The translations under genes and the position numbers were made by a program. This document shows, in pieces, positions 6,874-16,030 of a DNA stretch of 64,000 nt. The number at the start of each line of letters is the position of its first letter. Position 1 is the stretch's first letter. The DNA is from CAZHHH01 sp052400685 (GTDB taxonomy: Bacteria; Bacteroidota; Bacteroidia; Bacteroidales; Marinilabiliaceae): assembly GCA_052400685.1 (NCBI GenBank), contig JBQTGJ010000003.1. The stretch is one strand, 5' to 3'. The notes under the pieces are model-generated. The model saw nothing but the letters and a program-made list of their open reading frames with translations. It made no database searches and was not told the origin of the DNA.

Positions 6874-9289
6874 GATTATTACCGTATACGCCATATCCGT
6901 AACCGTATTTAGAACCATAATAGTAGTTATACCCGAAAACACTTTTTTTAACGGGAATGTCATTTAAAAGAATGCCGATATTACTTATACCCTCATCCTT
7001 CATCTGTTTAATTGTATTTGTAAAGACACTGCGTACGGTGAAGTTTTGCCGTGACAGGAAGATCATTGAGTCGGCATGTCTGGCCAAGAGATAGGCATCC
7101 GAAACAATTCCCATAGGCGGGGTGTCAATAATAATAACCTCAAATTGCTGCTTTAGGTGATTGAGCAACTCTGTTGTTTTGTGTGATCCTATCAGTTCGG
7201 AGGGGTTGGGAGGTATTGTGCCCGAAGGCAAAATATAAAGATTAGGTAAGTCGGAGTGCGGCTGTATAATATCTTCCAGCACCGCCTGACCAATTAAATA
7301 GTTAGAGATGCCATTGTGTTTAGGTATATTAAGAACTTTGTTTAAGCCCGGTTTTCGCAGATCAAAACCCATCAGGAGAGTTTTTTTGCCGGATATGGCA
7401 AACACCGATGCGATATTGAGGGCACAAAAAGTTTTCCCTTCGCCCGGCATTGATGATGAGATGGCAATAATCGGGCATTTTTCGCTGCCCGTAAAGTATT
7501 CCAGCCTGGCGCGTACTCTTCTGAATGCTTCTGTAATAACCGATTTTGGATGGTTAAAAACAACATTTGGAAGCTCTTTGTTGTTGTGGATAACATTGCC
7601 AATGATTGGGAGGTCGGTGAGTCTTTCAACATCATCAGTTCCACCGATTTTATTATTTAACACCTGTTTTCCAACTAAAAACAGAAATGGTAAAAAGAGA
7701 CCAATCAGCAGAGCTTTTTGCCGGTCGCTTCCTTCGATGGGATAAACCTGTCCGGCATACCGTGCTTCCTCCAGCACACTGTGGTCAGGAGTGTTTGAAG
7801 CCTTTTGGATTTGTGCTTCGCTTCGTTTTCGTAATAAAAAGGTGTAAACCTCGTTGTTAAGAGAGAATTCCCGTTCAATTCCAAAAAGTTGACGTTCTTT
7901 TTCCGGTAGTTGGTATAATTCGGTTGTGATTTTGTGTTCTTCCTCGGTAATTCGGAGCAATTCCCGGTTTATCATTGCAATTTGGTTATTGATGGCTTTT
8001 AGCAAGGTTTGCCTGGCTATTTCCATTTTAGCCTTTAACTCAATAATGTAGGGGTTCACCGTTTCCTGACTTCCCTGTTCTTTAAGCGTCTGGAATTCCA
8101 TGCTTAATTCAATGAGGTTGGCGGTTTGTGTGGTAACTGCACTGTTTTGTATGGGGTAGCTCGCCGGCGCGAGACTTTGATTAAACAAGCTATCGTTACT
8201 GAAATAGGTGTTTAAATACTGGTAATAGTTTTTCTCAAGTTTTATTTGAGAGGTTTGTCCCGCCAGTTGTTCCAGTTTTCCGAATAGTAGTTCAGCTTGT
8301 GCCGGGACACTTTGAATCTGGTTGGATGTTCTGAAATGGCTTAATTCGGTTCCTTTGTCAGACAAGGAATCGGATATAATGATTAATTGCTCTTCAATAA
8401 AACGTATTGTGTTTGTGGCAATCTGGTTTTTCTTGTCGAGGTTGTTGCGAATGAATACTGCGGCTAATTTATTCAGAAAATCAATGTTTTTAGCGCTGGT
8501 TTTTCCTGTAAGGAATAACTTTACGATGCTGGTGTTTTCGTTGGAGCGAAGGCTTTTAAAATTTCTTTGATACTCAGCCGCCAGAACGTCGGGGTTGTTA
8601 AAGTGAAAATAATAACCTTTTTCTTCCGGTTTGGACAGCGAATGATTCTCAATCATGATTCGCATTCCCGGCAGATCAAGCCATTCGCCGAAGTGATGTG
8701 TGTTGTCGTAATTTATGGCGCCAGAATTGCCAGACTGGCTTTGTTTGTTATAAAGATAATAGTTTGCGCCTTCGGTGCTGTATGTTAGCTTGAATGTTTT
8801 GGCATCAATAACGCTGAGATAGATATCAACATCAGTTAATTGAGGAACAAAAGGATCATATTGAACTGTGAAGGGTATGTTTCCATACATTTCAGAGTTT
8901 TTAACACGTCCGGTTTTGTAATATGAAATATTAAAATTGAGTTCAGAAATGGTCTGTCGCATAGTGCGCCACGACGACAGTATGGCCATCTGATTTTCAA
9001 GACTACGCATGGCACTGCTAAGTCCGAAGCCTTCCATCATATCGCTCTGAGGTTGTTCTGTGCCCCGGTCTTCCATCAGAATTGTCATTGTGGCGTTGTA
9101 GAGAGGCTGTACGTAGCGGTGCTTTAGTGTTACTATAATAAGTGCCAGCCCAATCGTTACAAGAAATAACCACCAATACTGAACGCCGTCCATTAAAAGT
9201 TTGCGGTAATCAATGGTAAACTGGTTTCCGGTTGCTTTATTAACAGATGGTGTTGGAGTGTTGATTGATCCCTTATAAGTTGTATTCAT
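6854..9289 (-). CDS. wzc: Wzc-type polysaccharide co-polymerase / tyrosine autokinase
   Basis: This 811-residue inner-membrane protein controls polymer length and export. The N-terminal Wzz domain is bounded by membrane helices at about residues 38-56 and 520-542, with a long periplasmic coiled-coil region between. The cytoplasmic BY-kinase domain follows: Walker A SSMPGEGKTFCALN (about 610-620), Walker A' LLMGFDLRKPG and Walker B VIIIDTPPMGI. The C-terminal tail has ten tyrosines (FGYNYYYGSKYGYGYG, then VYGNNHGYYED), the autophosphorylation cluster expected of an active kinase. It lies between wza and the wzi-like gene, in the same direction. A second wzc at 12484-14874 is a diverged paralogue with only three tail tyrosines. 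No separate Wzb phosphatase is seen nearby. Confidence 0.93.
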   Translation of the reverse strand: MNTTYKGSINTPTPSVNKATGNQFTIDYRKLLMDGVQYWWLFLVTIGLALIIVTLKHRYVQPLYNATMTILMEDRGTEQPQSDMMEGFGLSSAMRSLENQMAILSSWRTMRQTISELNFNISYYKTGRVKNSEMYGNIPFTVQYDPFVPQLTDVDIYLSVIDAKTFKLTYSTEGANYYLYNKQSQSGNSGAINYDNTHHFGEWLDLPGMRIMIENHSLSKPEEKGYYFHFNNPDVLAAEYQRNFKSLRSNENTSIVKLFLTGKTSAKNIDFLNKLAAVFIRNNLDKKNQIATNTIRFIEEQLIIISDSLSDKGTELSHFRTSNQIQSVPAQAELLFGKLEQLAGQTSQIKLEKNYYQYLNTYFSNDSLFNQSLAPASYPIQNSAVTTQTANLIELSMEFQTLKEQGSQETVNPYIIELKAKMEIARQTLLKAINNQIAMINRELLRITEEEHKITTELYQLPEKERQLFGIEREFSLNNEVYTFLLRKRSEAQIQKASNTPDHSVLEEARYAGQVYPIEGSDRQKALLIGLFLPFLFLVGKQVLNNKIGGTDDVERLTDLPIIGNVIHNNKELPNVVFNHPKSVITEAFRRVRARLEYFTGSEKCPIIAISSSMPGEGKTFCALNIASVFAISGKKTLLMGFDLRKPGLNKVLNIPKHNGISNYLIGQAVLEDIIQPHSDLPNLYILPSGTIPPNPSELIGSHKTTELLNHLKQQFEVIIIDTPPMGIVSDAYLLARHADSMIFLSRQNFTVRSVFTNTIKQMKDEGISNIGILLNDIPVKKSVFGYNYYYGSKYGYGYGVYGNNHGYYED

Positions 9290-9342
9290 TGATAATGCTT
9301 TTACTTTTATACTTTGGTTGAAACAACGGCCTTAAATAAGGT

Positions 9343-10134
9343 TTATTTAATGAGCGTCGCAATGGTCAGATACAATGCCAATGCTGATGAAAAAATACCA
9401 AAGGAGATCGATTCACCAATGCCCCATGCTTTGGCTTTCATCGGTCTTACGTATATCACGTCATTGGGATAAATGTAGTATTTGTCGGAACCTAACAAAT
9501 TATTATCGGTTAAATCAATATAAAATGTTTCAAAAGAATCGCCCTGTGGGCGTACCACTTTTACCTGTTTTCGTTTGCCAAAAGTGCGGAGGTCGCCCGC
9601 TAAAGCTATCGCCTCATAGATAGTGACCTGTTCTTTAGTCATAGCGATGTTTCCCCTAGTGGTAACTTCTCCCAGCGCCACAAATGAAGGTTCAGAAAGC
9701 CGTACTGTTACCTGTGCATCGGTTAAAAAAGGTTTTAAGGCTTTTTTTATGGTGTCGGCAGCCTGACTTCGGGTACAGTTTTGGAGTTTTATTTTTCCAA
9801 CAAAAGGGAAATCAATTTCATAGTCGTCGTTGATGGGATAGTTGTATAGCGCGCTTAAATTAGCGGCATTACCCGAGCCTGTCCTGTTGGGGTTGAAGAA
9901 TTCGGAGAGCTTGGGATTGGAGGTATTTACATGTATAAACAAAATGTCGTTGGGGCGAAGTTTGTATTTTTCTGTTACGATTTCATTTTTCTGATACGGA
10001 TTGACATAGTCTTTATTTGACGTTTTATCCTGTAAATAAATGATCTCTTTTTGAGGAATACACCCCGATCCAGCAATAAGAGCCAGGATGCTTAGTCTTA
10101 GAACGAAGGAACTCAATAGCTTTATTTTGTTCAT
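9343..10134 (-). CDS. wza: Wza-type polysaccharide export lipoprotein
   Basis: A 263-residue protein with a lipoprotein signal ending ALIAGSGC, which puts the lipidated Cys at residue 25. The body shows the polysaccharide export (poly_export) domain: YKLRPNDILFIHV at about residue 57, then a SLBB-type part around PSFVALGEVTTRGNI and VTIYEAIALAGDL. It ends with YYIYPNDVIYVRPMKAKAW and a C-terminal hydrophobic helix (SSALALYLTIATLI). The role is to form the outer-membrane channel that works with Wzc. At 263 residues it is shorter than E. coli Wza, as is usual in Bacteroidota. It starts the minus arm wza-wzc-wzi, with a TAAATTTG promoter-like box at 10241-10248. Confidence 0.92.
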   Translation of the reverse strand: MNKIKLLSSFVLRLSILALIAGSGCIPQKEIIYLQDKTSNKDYVNPYQKNEIVTEKYKLRPNDILFIHVNTSNPKLSEFFNPNRTGSGNAANLSALYNYPINDDYEIDFPFVGKIKLQNCTRSQAADTIKKALKPFLTDAQVTVRLSEPSFVALGEVTTRGNIAMTKEQVTIYEAIALAGDLRTFGKRKQVKVVRPQGDSFETFYIDLTDNNLLGSDKYYIYPNDVIYVRPMKAKAWGIGESISFGIFSSALALYLTIATLIK

Positions 10135-10240
10135 AGCTTTTACCTGAATGATGGTTGGTGGATGAATTATATTATTTTGTTTATCACGTTGTGCAGGAAT
10201 GCCTTAAAATATGTACTGCGGTCAATACCCTGTCTTAGGG

Positions 10241-10248
10241 CAAATTTA
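10241..10248 (-). promoter_or_regulatory. Promoter-like -7 box of the wza-wzc-wzi arm
   Basis: On the minus strand this reads TAAATTTG, an exact TAnnTTTG match, about 106 bases before the wza ATG. It faces away from the plus-arm box at 10366-10373, making a divergent promoter pair. Confidence 0.45.
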
Positions 10249-10365
10249 GGGTTTCTTTTTAAATATAGCAGACCACCTTCGATTAAATGCTGTCAACAAT
10301 AAAAATTCGTTTGTAAAATTGGTTGGTTTAATTGACGATAATTATTCACAACTACTGTTTTTAGT

Positions 10366-10373
10366 TATCTTTG
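10366..10373 (+). promoter_or_regulatory. Promoter-like -7 box of the WecA/TagO gene
   Basis: TATCTTTG lies 20 nt before the ATG at 10394 and inside the upstream extension of that reading frame. It therefore supports 10394, not 10319, as the start. Confidence 0.6.
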
Positions 10374-10393
10374 TGCAAAGAAATGCCTTTTTC

Positions 10394-11506
10394 ATGAATG
10401 ATTATATCCTTTTTATAAAAGTTGTTGGGGCGGGATTGATGGCATTTATTATTGTATTTATTTCGATACCAACGATTTTGAATGTGGCTTATTTTAAAAA
10501 TCTTTTTGATGAGCCGGGAAAACGAAGAGTTCATAAACATAAAATACCAAACCTGGGCGGTATGGGTATTTTTTTGGGAGTGGTTTTTACTTTCCTTTTA
10601 TATGGTGACTTGTTTCATAGTCGCGATATTCCATTTTTGATTCCGGCTGCTATCGTTATTTTTGCGATTGGTATTAAAGATGATATCCTGATTACGGCAC
10701 CTATCATGAAACTTTTGGGACAGTTGGTGGCCGCCTTTATAATTGTGGGGCTGGGCGACGTTCGCATTACCGATTTTCATGGTTTTTTTGGTCTTGAGCC
10801 CGATTATTTTTGGAGTATGTTTTTGTCCATTCTTTTTGTGGTATTTATCTTAAATGGATTTAATTTAATTGACGGGGTGGATGGATTGGCGGCATTTGCA
10901 GGTATTATCACCATTAGCACGTTCTCTTTTTGGTTTTATTTTAACGGGTTTGAGGCTATGCCGGTGTTGGGAACTATTATTGTAGGCAGCCTGACGGCCT
11001 TTGTTTATTATAACGTTTTTTCTGTGCGGCAAAAAATTTTTATGGGCGATACGGGTTCTTTACTTATCGGTCTGTTTGTCGCAGTATTTGCTATTAAATT
11101 TATGGAAGCAAATACTGAGCCAATGCGTCAGCACTTAAAGTTTTTTACCATGACTTCGGCGCCTGCTGTAACGCTTGGTGTTATTATCGTTCCTGTGATT
11201 GATACACTTCGGGTCTTTTTTAGACGAATTTCTCTGGGGCAGTCGCCTTTTGTAGCGGACAAATCACATATTCATCATCGTTTGCTGACCCTCGGACTTA
11301 CACATCTCCAAATATCTTTGGTGTTGGCTTCAGTAAATATTTTCTTTATTGTTCTTTCTTTTTGGCTTCGTAATTTTGGAACAGTTCGGCTGTTGGTTCT
11401 TAATTTTGTAACCGGATGGTTGGTGTTTCAAATACCTTCTTTGTTAATTCATTTTAGAATGAAAAAGATGCGTAAGGAAGGATTATCGCCTAAAGATAAA
11501 AATTAG
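10394..11506 (+). CDS. WecA/TagO-type undecaprenyl-phosphate sugar-phosphate transferase
   Basis: A 370-residue multi-helix inner-membrane enzyme of the MraY/WecA family. It transfers a sugar-1-phosphate (usually GlcNAc-1-P) from a UDP-sugar to undecaprenyl phosphate, the first step of polymer synthesis. Motifs are in the family order: DEPGKRRVHKHKIPNLGG (residues 39-56), KDD (95-97, Mg-binding), NLIDGVDGLA (157-166), FMGDTGSL (216-223) and HIHHRLL (292-298). I chose the internal ATG at 10394 because a TATCTTTG promoter box overlaps the 25-codon upstream extension. The gene opens the plus arm of the capsule locus and is followed after 7 nt by a GT2 gene. An uncharacterised lipid-linked sugar other than GlcNAc remains possible. 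Confidence 0.9.
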   Translation: MNDYILFIKVVGAGLMAFIIVFISIPTILNVAYFKNLFDEPGKRRVHKHKIPNLGGMGIFLGVVFTFLLYGDLFHSRDIPFLIPAAIVIFAIGIKDDILITAPIMKLLGQLVAAFIIVGLGDVRITDFHGFFGLEPDYFWSMFLSILFVVFILNGFNLIDGVDGLAAFAGIITISTFSFWFYFNGFEAMPVLGTIIVGSLTAFVYYNVFSVRQKIFMGDTGSLLIGLFVAVFAIKFMEANTEPMRQHLKFFTMTSAPAVTLGVIIVPVIDTLRVFFRRISLGQSPFVADKSHIHHRLLTLGLTHLQISLVLASVNIFFIVLSFWLRNFGTVRLLVLNFVTGWLVFQIPSLLIHFRMKKMRKEGLSPKDKN

Positions 11507-11513
11507 CTTTTTT

Positions 11514-12266
11514 ATGCGGGTTTCTCTCATTACTGTTTCTTATAATTGCCTGAATGAGCTGATGTTAACCGCAAAGTCGGTCGCATCTCAGTCTGCTGAT
11601 AATCTTGAATACATTGTGGTAGACGGGGGCTCTTCGGATGGTACGGCTGAATGGTTAAAGGACGGGAATACTGGGGTAACCAAATGGGTTAGTGAGCCTG
11701 ACCATGGTATTTATGAGGCGATGAATAAAGGATTGGCAATGGCAACCGGCGATGTGGTTGGTTTTTTGCATGCGAACGACACATTTGCCGATGCCAACAT
11801 TTTGAAAGAAATCAGGGCATTCTTTTTTAACCATGAAGCCGATTTTTTGTATGCCGATTTAGAGTATGTTACCAATGAGGCTGCCCCTAAGGTAGTGAGA
11901 TATTGGAAGAGTGGTGTTTTTTCGATGAATAAACTTCGTCAGGGCTGGATGCCGCCGCATCCAACGGTTTATTTTAAACGTGAATTGCTGGTGCGTTTTG
12001 GGGATTTTGATACGTCTTACCGTATTTCGGCTGACTATGAGTGGATGTTACGCGTGCTTACGGCCGGCGTAAAAGTGGTGTATATGCCCACGGTTGCTGT
12101 GCAAATGCGTATTGGAGGGGCCAGCAATAAAGACTTGCGTAGTATGATTCGGAAATCGCGGGAAGACTGGCGTGCCATAAAAAAACATTTGTCGGGTTAT
12201 TTTCCTATTTTGATAATGAAGAATATTCGTAAAGTGGGGCAGTTCTTTTCGCGTAAAAATAATTAG
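11514..12266 (+). CDS. Family 2 glycosyltransferase
   Basis: The 250-residue protein has the GT-A fold signature of family 2: SLITVSYNCLNEL at residues 4-16, VVDGGSSDGT at about 35-44 (nucleotide-sugar binding), the GFLHANDTF stretch at about 80-88 in place of the usual DxD, and ISADYEWMLRVL near 170 carrying the likely catalytic Asp/Glu. It is similar in shape to WcaA-like transferases that add early sugars to the lipid-linked unit. No membrane helix is present, so it probably works at the inner face of the membrane. It starts 7 nt after the WecA/TagO gene, which suggests that it adds the second sugar. The sugar specificity is not readable from the sequence. Confidence 0.88.
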   Translation: MRVSLITVSYNCLNELMLTAKSVASQSADNLEYIVVDGGSSDGTAEWLKDGNTGVTKWVSEPDHGIYEAMNKGLAMATGDVVGFLHANDTFADANILKEIRAFFFNHEADFLYADLEYVTNEAAPKVVRYWKSGVFSMNKLRQGWMPPHPTVYFKRELLVRFGDFDTSYRISADYEWMLRVLTAGVKVVYMPTVAVQMRIGGASNKDLRSMIRKSREDWRAIKKHLSGYFPILIMKNIRKVGQFFSRKNN

Positions 12267-12483
12267 TTTTACGATGGAGAGTATTATTTTGATGTTTGTA
12301 GCCCGTATAGTAGGGTGTCCTTTTTTATATTGTATCAGCAAGAAAACGCAAGTGCTTGATAAGAAATGTTTAAATTTTAGGTTTTTACAACCCGGACAAT
12401 TTGATTATGGTAAATAACCTTTCTGAGAGAAAGCGAAACACAGAAGTTAACATTTTTTGCACGCACTAAATAAATAGACAGAT

Positions 12484-14874
12484 ATGGCTTCATCTTTACA
12501 ATCAGCCAGCTCGCCAAATCCTTTGTATAAAGGGAGTGATGGGTTGTCAGATATACGAAAAATGACACGGTTGGCTTTGTCATACTGGTATCTGTTCGTT
12601 ATTTGTTTTTTTCTTAGCCTGTCGGCCGTCTGGCTTTATCATCGTTATACGTTACCGGTTTATAAAGCTTCGGTGACGATATTATTTAAAGACGATTCCA
12701 ATCAGGATCTGTCACGATCGGTTATTACCGAAGGGTTTGGCTTGTCAGCAGAAATGCGAAGTATCGAAAATCAGAGTTTTATAATACGCAGTCATGCCAT
12801 GTCGTTACGAGCCATCAACAGATTGGATTTTGGCGTTTCCTACTATTCCAAAGGACGACTTAAGGACTCAGAGTTGTACCACCCATTTCCTTTCGTTATA
12901 CGATTTGATTCGGTTCATCCACAATTGTTAAATACACCCGTTTTTCTGAAGTTTTTGGGTGATGATAAAGTCCATGTTTCAATTCAGACCGAACGCTCGG
13001 TGTTACATCGTTACTCTGACGATTCAGATGTTGGATATACCGACGCTTTAAATTTTGAAACAACGGTTACGAGAGGAGAGGAGGTTAAACATCCGTGGTT
13101 TAAATTTAGTGTTGAATTGTCGGAAACAGGTTCGTGGCCTGAGGCTGGCGAATATTATGTGAAGTTTAATTCTCAAAGTGCGGTCGCCTCTAAATACCGG
13201 TCTTCATTAGCGGTTACGCCATACAGCGAAGGGTCTTCTATCGTATTTGTTACCGTAAGCGGGCAACAACCTCAAAAACTGAAGAGTTATTTGCAGGTGC
13301 TGGCCGAAGAAATTGTGAAGAACAATTTGGAGCGTAAAAACGATATGGCCAACCGATCCATTGATTTTATTCAAAGTCAGTTGGCCACTGTGGCCGATAC
13401 TTTAAGTTTGATTCAGCAAAAGCTCATTGATTTTCGAAAATCAAATCGTTTTATGATGCCCTCGGAAGTGTCGGAACGTTTGTCGGACGAATTTTTTGAG
13501 ATGGAAAAGGAACGACGGATGCTTGATTTTCAATACGACTATCTCAATATTATCAGACGACGTTTGAAAAATAATAGTCGTGATGAGAATGATTTTATGT
13601 TACCGGCTTTCTCTGAAAAAATCAGTCCCATATTGCAGCAGTTTATCACCGAGCATTTAACATTGCTGAAAGAGTATTCACTGATGGAAGAAGAATCGGG
13701 TGCTTCAAATCCATATATTACCGAACTTGAAAAGAAAATAGAGGTGTCAGAGCAGTCACTGATGACGGGCATCGGTAAACAAATGGAGAATATAGAGCTG
13801 AGTCGCGACGAGTTGGATAGTCACGAGGCACAGTTAACGAGTCGCATATCAGAATTGCCTGAGTTGGAACGTGATTTTTTGGCTTTGGAACGCACGCATA
13901 AGCTTAATGATGCCATCTACACTTTTTTATTGCAGAAAGCTTCTGAAAATCAGATTGCGAAGGCTTCGAATGTTCCAGATAACGAAGTGCTTGATCAGGC
14001 TTATGTATATGGACCTATCTTACCCGATAAAAAAAACGATTATACAAAGGGATTGCTGGTGGGATTGTTGTTGCCGGCTTTAATTATAGGACTGAAAGAA
14101 TTTTTTAATATCCGAATTCGGCGCAAGGATGATTTGCAGTCGCTAAAGTTGGGTTTGCCTCTGGTGGGTAGTATTTTGCATAATAAGTTTCAACAGGAAC
14201 TGGTTGTAATGGAGCAGCAGAATACGTTTATTGGTGAGTCGTTTAGGTCGCTAAGGGCGCGTTTGCGGTTTATGCTGCAAGCACCGGGTAAGGTAATAAG
14301 TGTTACATCAACCAACACAGGAGAAGGAAAAACATTTTGTGCGGTGAATCTGGCATCTGTTTTTGCCATATCGGGGAAGAAGACGATTTTAGTGGGACTT
14401 GACTTGCGTAAGCCTCGTTTAAGTCCCGTATTTAATCTTGACAAAAAGCCAGGTGTGAGTAATTATCTGATAGGTCAGGCCGGATGGGATGACGTGTTGG
14501 TAAAGACTGATTTTGATAATCTCTGGGTGCTACATGGTGGAGATGTGCCTCCTAATCCCTCGGAGTTGATATCGGGCCCGGCTACGGCTGAACTCTTTAA
14601 GCGCTTACGTCAGGAGTTTGATATTGTTATTGTTGATACGCCTCCTGTAGGTTTGGTTTCTGATGCCCGTATTGTAATGGATTTGTCTGATTGTCATTTG
14701 TACATCGTTAGAGCTGGCGTAACAGTAAAAGAGCATTTTGAGACAACGATTCGAAGCTTAATAGATGAGAAGGTATCCTGTTTGGGGTTGGTCTTGAATG
14801 ATGTAAATGAGGTGCCTCAGGGGTATGGTTATAACACTTCGGGGTATTTTTCGGATGGCGTAAAAAGAGGGTAG
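12484..14874 (+). CDS. Second Wzc-type co-polymerase / tyrosine kinase with short Tyr tail
   Basis: The 796-residue paralogue of the minus-strand wzc has the same plan. Its first membrane helix is at about residues 33-51 (WYLFVICFFLSLSAVWLY), followed by a periplasmic coiled-coil region. A second helix (GLLVGLLLPALIIGL) lies near 520-535. The kinase domain has Walker A TNTGEGKTFCAVN (about 610), Walker A' LVGLDLRKPRL and Walker B IVIVDTPPVGL. The tail carries only three tyrosines (GYGYNTSGYF), against ten in the other copy, so its phosphorylation cycle must differ if it has one. It is preceded by 217 bases without a clear gene and followed after 9 nt by murB. Having two wzc genes on opposite arms of one locus suggests two polymers or a division of labour. 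Confidence 0.92.
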   Translation: MASSLQSASSPNPLYKGSDGLSDIRKMTRLALSYWYLFVICFFLSLSAVWLYHRYTLPVYKASVTILFKDDSNQDLSRSVITEGFGLSAEMRSIENQSFIIRSHAMSLRAINRLDFGVSYYSKGRLKDSELYHPFPFVIRFDSVHPQLLNTPVFLKFLGDDKVHVSIQTERSVLHRYSDDSDVGYTDALNFETTVTRGEEVKHPWFKFSVELSETGSWPEAGEYYVKFNSQSAVASKYRSSLAVTPYSEGSSIVFVTVSGQQPQKLKSYLQVLAEEIVKNNLERKNDMANRSIDFIQSQLATVADTLSLIQQKLIDFRKSNRFMMPSEVSERLSDEFFEMEKERRMLDFQYDYLNIIRRRLKNNSRDENDFMLPAFSEKISPILQQFITEHLTLLKEYSLMEEESGASNPYITELEKKIEVSEQSLMTGIGKQMENIELSRDELDSHEAQLTSRISELPELERDFLALERTHKLNDAIYTFLLQKASENQIAKASNVPDNEVLDQAYVYGPILPDKKNDYTKGLLVGLLLPALIIGLKEFFNIRIRRKDDLQSLKLGLPLVGSILHNKFQQELVVMEQQNTFIGESFRSLRARLRFMLQAPGKVISVTSTNTGEGKTFCAVNLASVFAISGKKTILVGLDLRKPRLSPVFNLDKKPGVSNYLIGQAGWDDVLVKTDFDNLWVLHGGDVPPNPSELISGPATAELFKRLRQEFDIVIVDTPPVGLVSDARIVMDLSDCHLYIVRAGVTVKEHFETTIRSLIDEKVSCLGLVLNDVNEVPQGYGYNTSGYFSDGVKRG

Positions 14875-14883
14875 AATACGATT

Positions 14884-15897
14884 ATGATGATTGAAAAGAA
14901 TTATTCGCTTCGGCAACTAAATACGTTTGGACTGGATGTTAAAACTGATTTTTACGTCAAATATGGATCTGTTGAAGAGCTGAAACGTTTTCTGCGGTCG
15001 CAGCAGAAGCCCGATTGTGAGATCTTGGTTTTGGGTGGTGGCAGTAATCTATTGTTTGCTGGCGATTTTAAAGGGTTGATAATTCATTCGGCTACCAAAG
15101 GGGTTGAAGTGGTCTCTGAAACAGACAACGAGGTGATTGTTCGTTCGGCTGCTGGTGAAACCTGGGACGATTTGGTGGCCTGGACGGTGGCAAAAGGTTT
15201 TTATGGCCTCGAAAATTTATCATATATACCAGGTCAGGTGGGGGCTTCGGCCGTTCAAAATATTGGTGCTTATGGCGTGGAGGTGAAGGATGTTTTTGAA
15301 AAAGCAACGGGCGTCTGGCTACAAACAGGCGGCGATTTTGAAATATCAAAGGATGAAATCGGATTTGATTATCGATACAGTGTGTTTAAGGGACCACTGA
15401 AAGGACAGGTCGTATTAACAGATGTCTATTTCAGACTAAATAAAAACGGTTCTTTGAATTTTGAATACGGCGCTTTATCGAAGGCTGTAGAATCGTTGGG
15501 TGGTGCTACGCTGGAAACAATTCGTCAGGCGGTTATTCAAATTAGGAAATCGAAACTTCCCGACCCCGAAACAGTGGGTAATGCCGGTAGTTTTTTTAAA
15601 AATCCGGTGGTATCGGGTGACGTGTTCAATTCGTTAGTGGCTCTGTATCCCAATATTCCATATTACCGGCTACCGGATCATAAGCTGGTGAAAATTCCTG
15701 CCGGATGGCTTATTGAGCAGTGCGGTTGGAAAGGTAAAAGTATGGGTCAGGCAGCGGTTCATCAAAATCAGGCGTTGGTAATAATTAATAGGGGAGGCGC
15801 TGTTGGGAATGATATCATCGCTTTGGCTGAAACCATTCAAAATGATGTGAAGTCCCGATTTGGAATTGATTTGGAAATGGAAGTGAATATTGTTTAA
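14884..15897 (+). CDS. murB: UDP-N-acetylenolpyruvoylglucosamine reductase
   Basis: This 337-residue cytoplasmic flavoenzyme makes UDP-MurNAc, reducing the enolpyruvyl ether with NADPH in peptidoglycan synthesis. The FAD-binding part shows LVLGGGSNLLF (residues 48-58) and IPGQVGASAVQNIGAYG (115-131). Catalytic landmarks are DYRYSVFK with its Arg and Tyr (162-169), NAGSFFKNP with the proton-donating Ser at 236, and the C-terminal EMEVNIV with the conserved Glu. The Tyr-containing insert makes it an E. coli-like type I MurB. The start could be either of two adjacent ATGs. It follows wzc by 9 nt and is probably co-transcribed with the capsule arm, an unusual address for a cell-wall gene. A strong hairpin at 15934-15978 ends the unit. 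Confidence 0.96.
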   Translation: MMIEKNYSLRQLNTFGLDVKTDFYVKYGSVEELKRFLRSQQKPDCEILVLGGGSNLLFAGDFKGLIIHSATKGVEVVSETDNEVIVRSAAGETWDDLVAWTVAKGFYGLENLSYIPGQVGASAVQNIGAYGVEVKDVFEKATGVWLQTGGDFEISKDEIGFDYRYSVFKGPLKGQVVLTDVYFRLNKNGSLNFEYGALSKAVESLGGATLETIRQAVIQIRKSKLPDPETVGNAGSFFKNPVVSGDVFNSLVALYPNIPYYRLPDHKLVKIPAGWLIEQCGWKGKSMGQAAVHQNQALVIINRGGAVGNDIIALAETIQNDVKSRFGIDLEMEVNIV

Positions 15898-15933
15898 AAA
15901 ACAGTTGCTTATGCCGGCAAATTCTAATTTTTT

Positions 15934-15978
15934 AAGTGGTTTAAGCCTTGGTTTTTAATTTCATTGCTTAAACCACTT
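15934..15978. terminator. Bidirectional terminator between murB and the Lys-rich gene
   Basis: AAGTGGTTTAAGC and GCTTAAACCACTT form a 13-bp perfect stem with a 19-base loop and T/A tracts on both sides, placed between convergent genes. Confidence 0.75.
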
Positions 15979-16030
15979 ATTTTAAAAAGAGATAGTTTGT
16001 TGTTTTCCTATCCTGATTTGCCATTGTTTT

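Noticed and set aside
6874..6963. Longer N-terminus for the wzi-like gene
   Set aside because: The added 30 codons lie within wzc and would put the signal peptide far from the N-terminus.
10319..10393. Longer N-terminus for the WecA/TagO gene
   Set aside because: An exact TATCTTTG promoter-like box lies inside this extension.
12274..12417. 47-residue frame MESIILMFVARIVGC after the GT2 gene
   Set aside because: It begins 7 bases after the GT2 stop, but no ribosome binding site or conserved pattern is visible, so I cannot support it.
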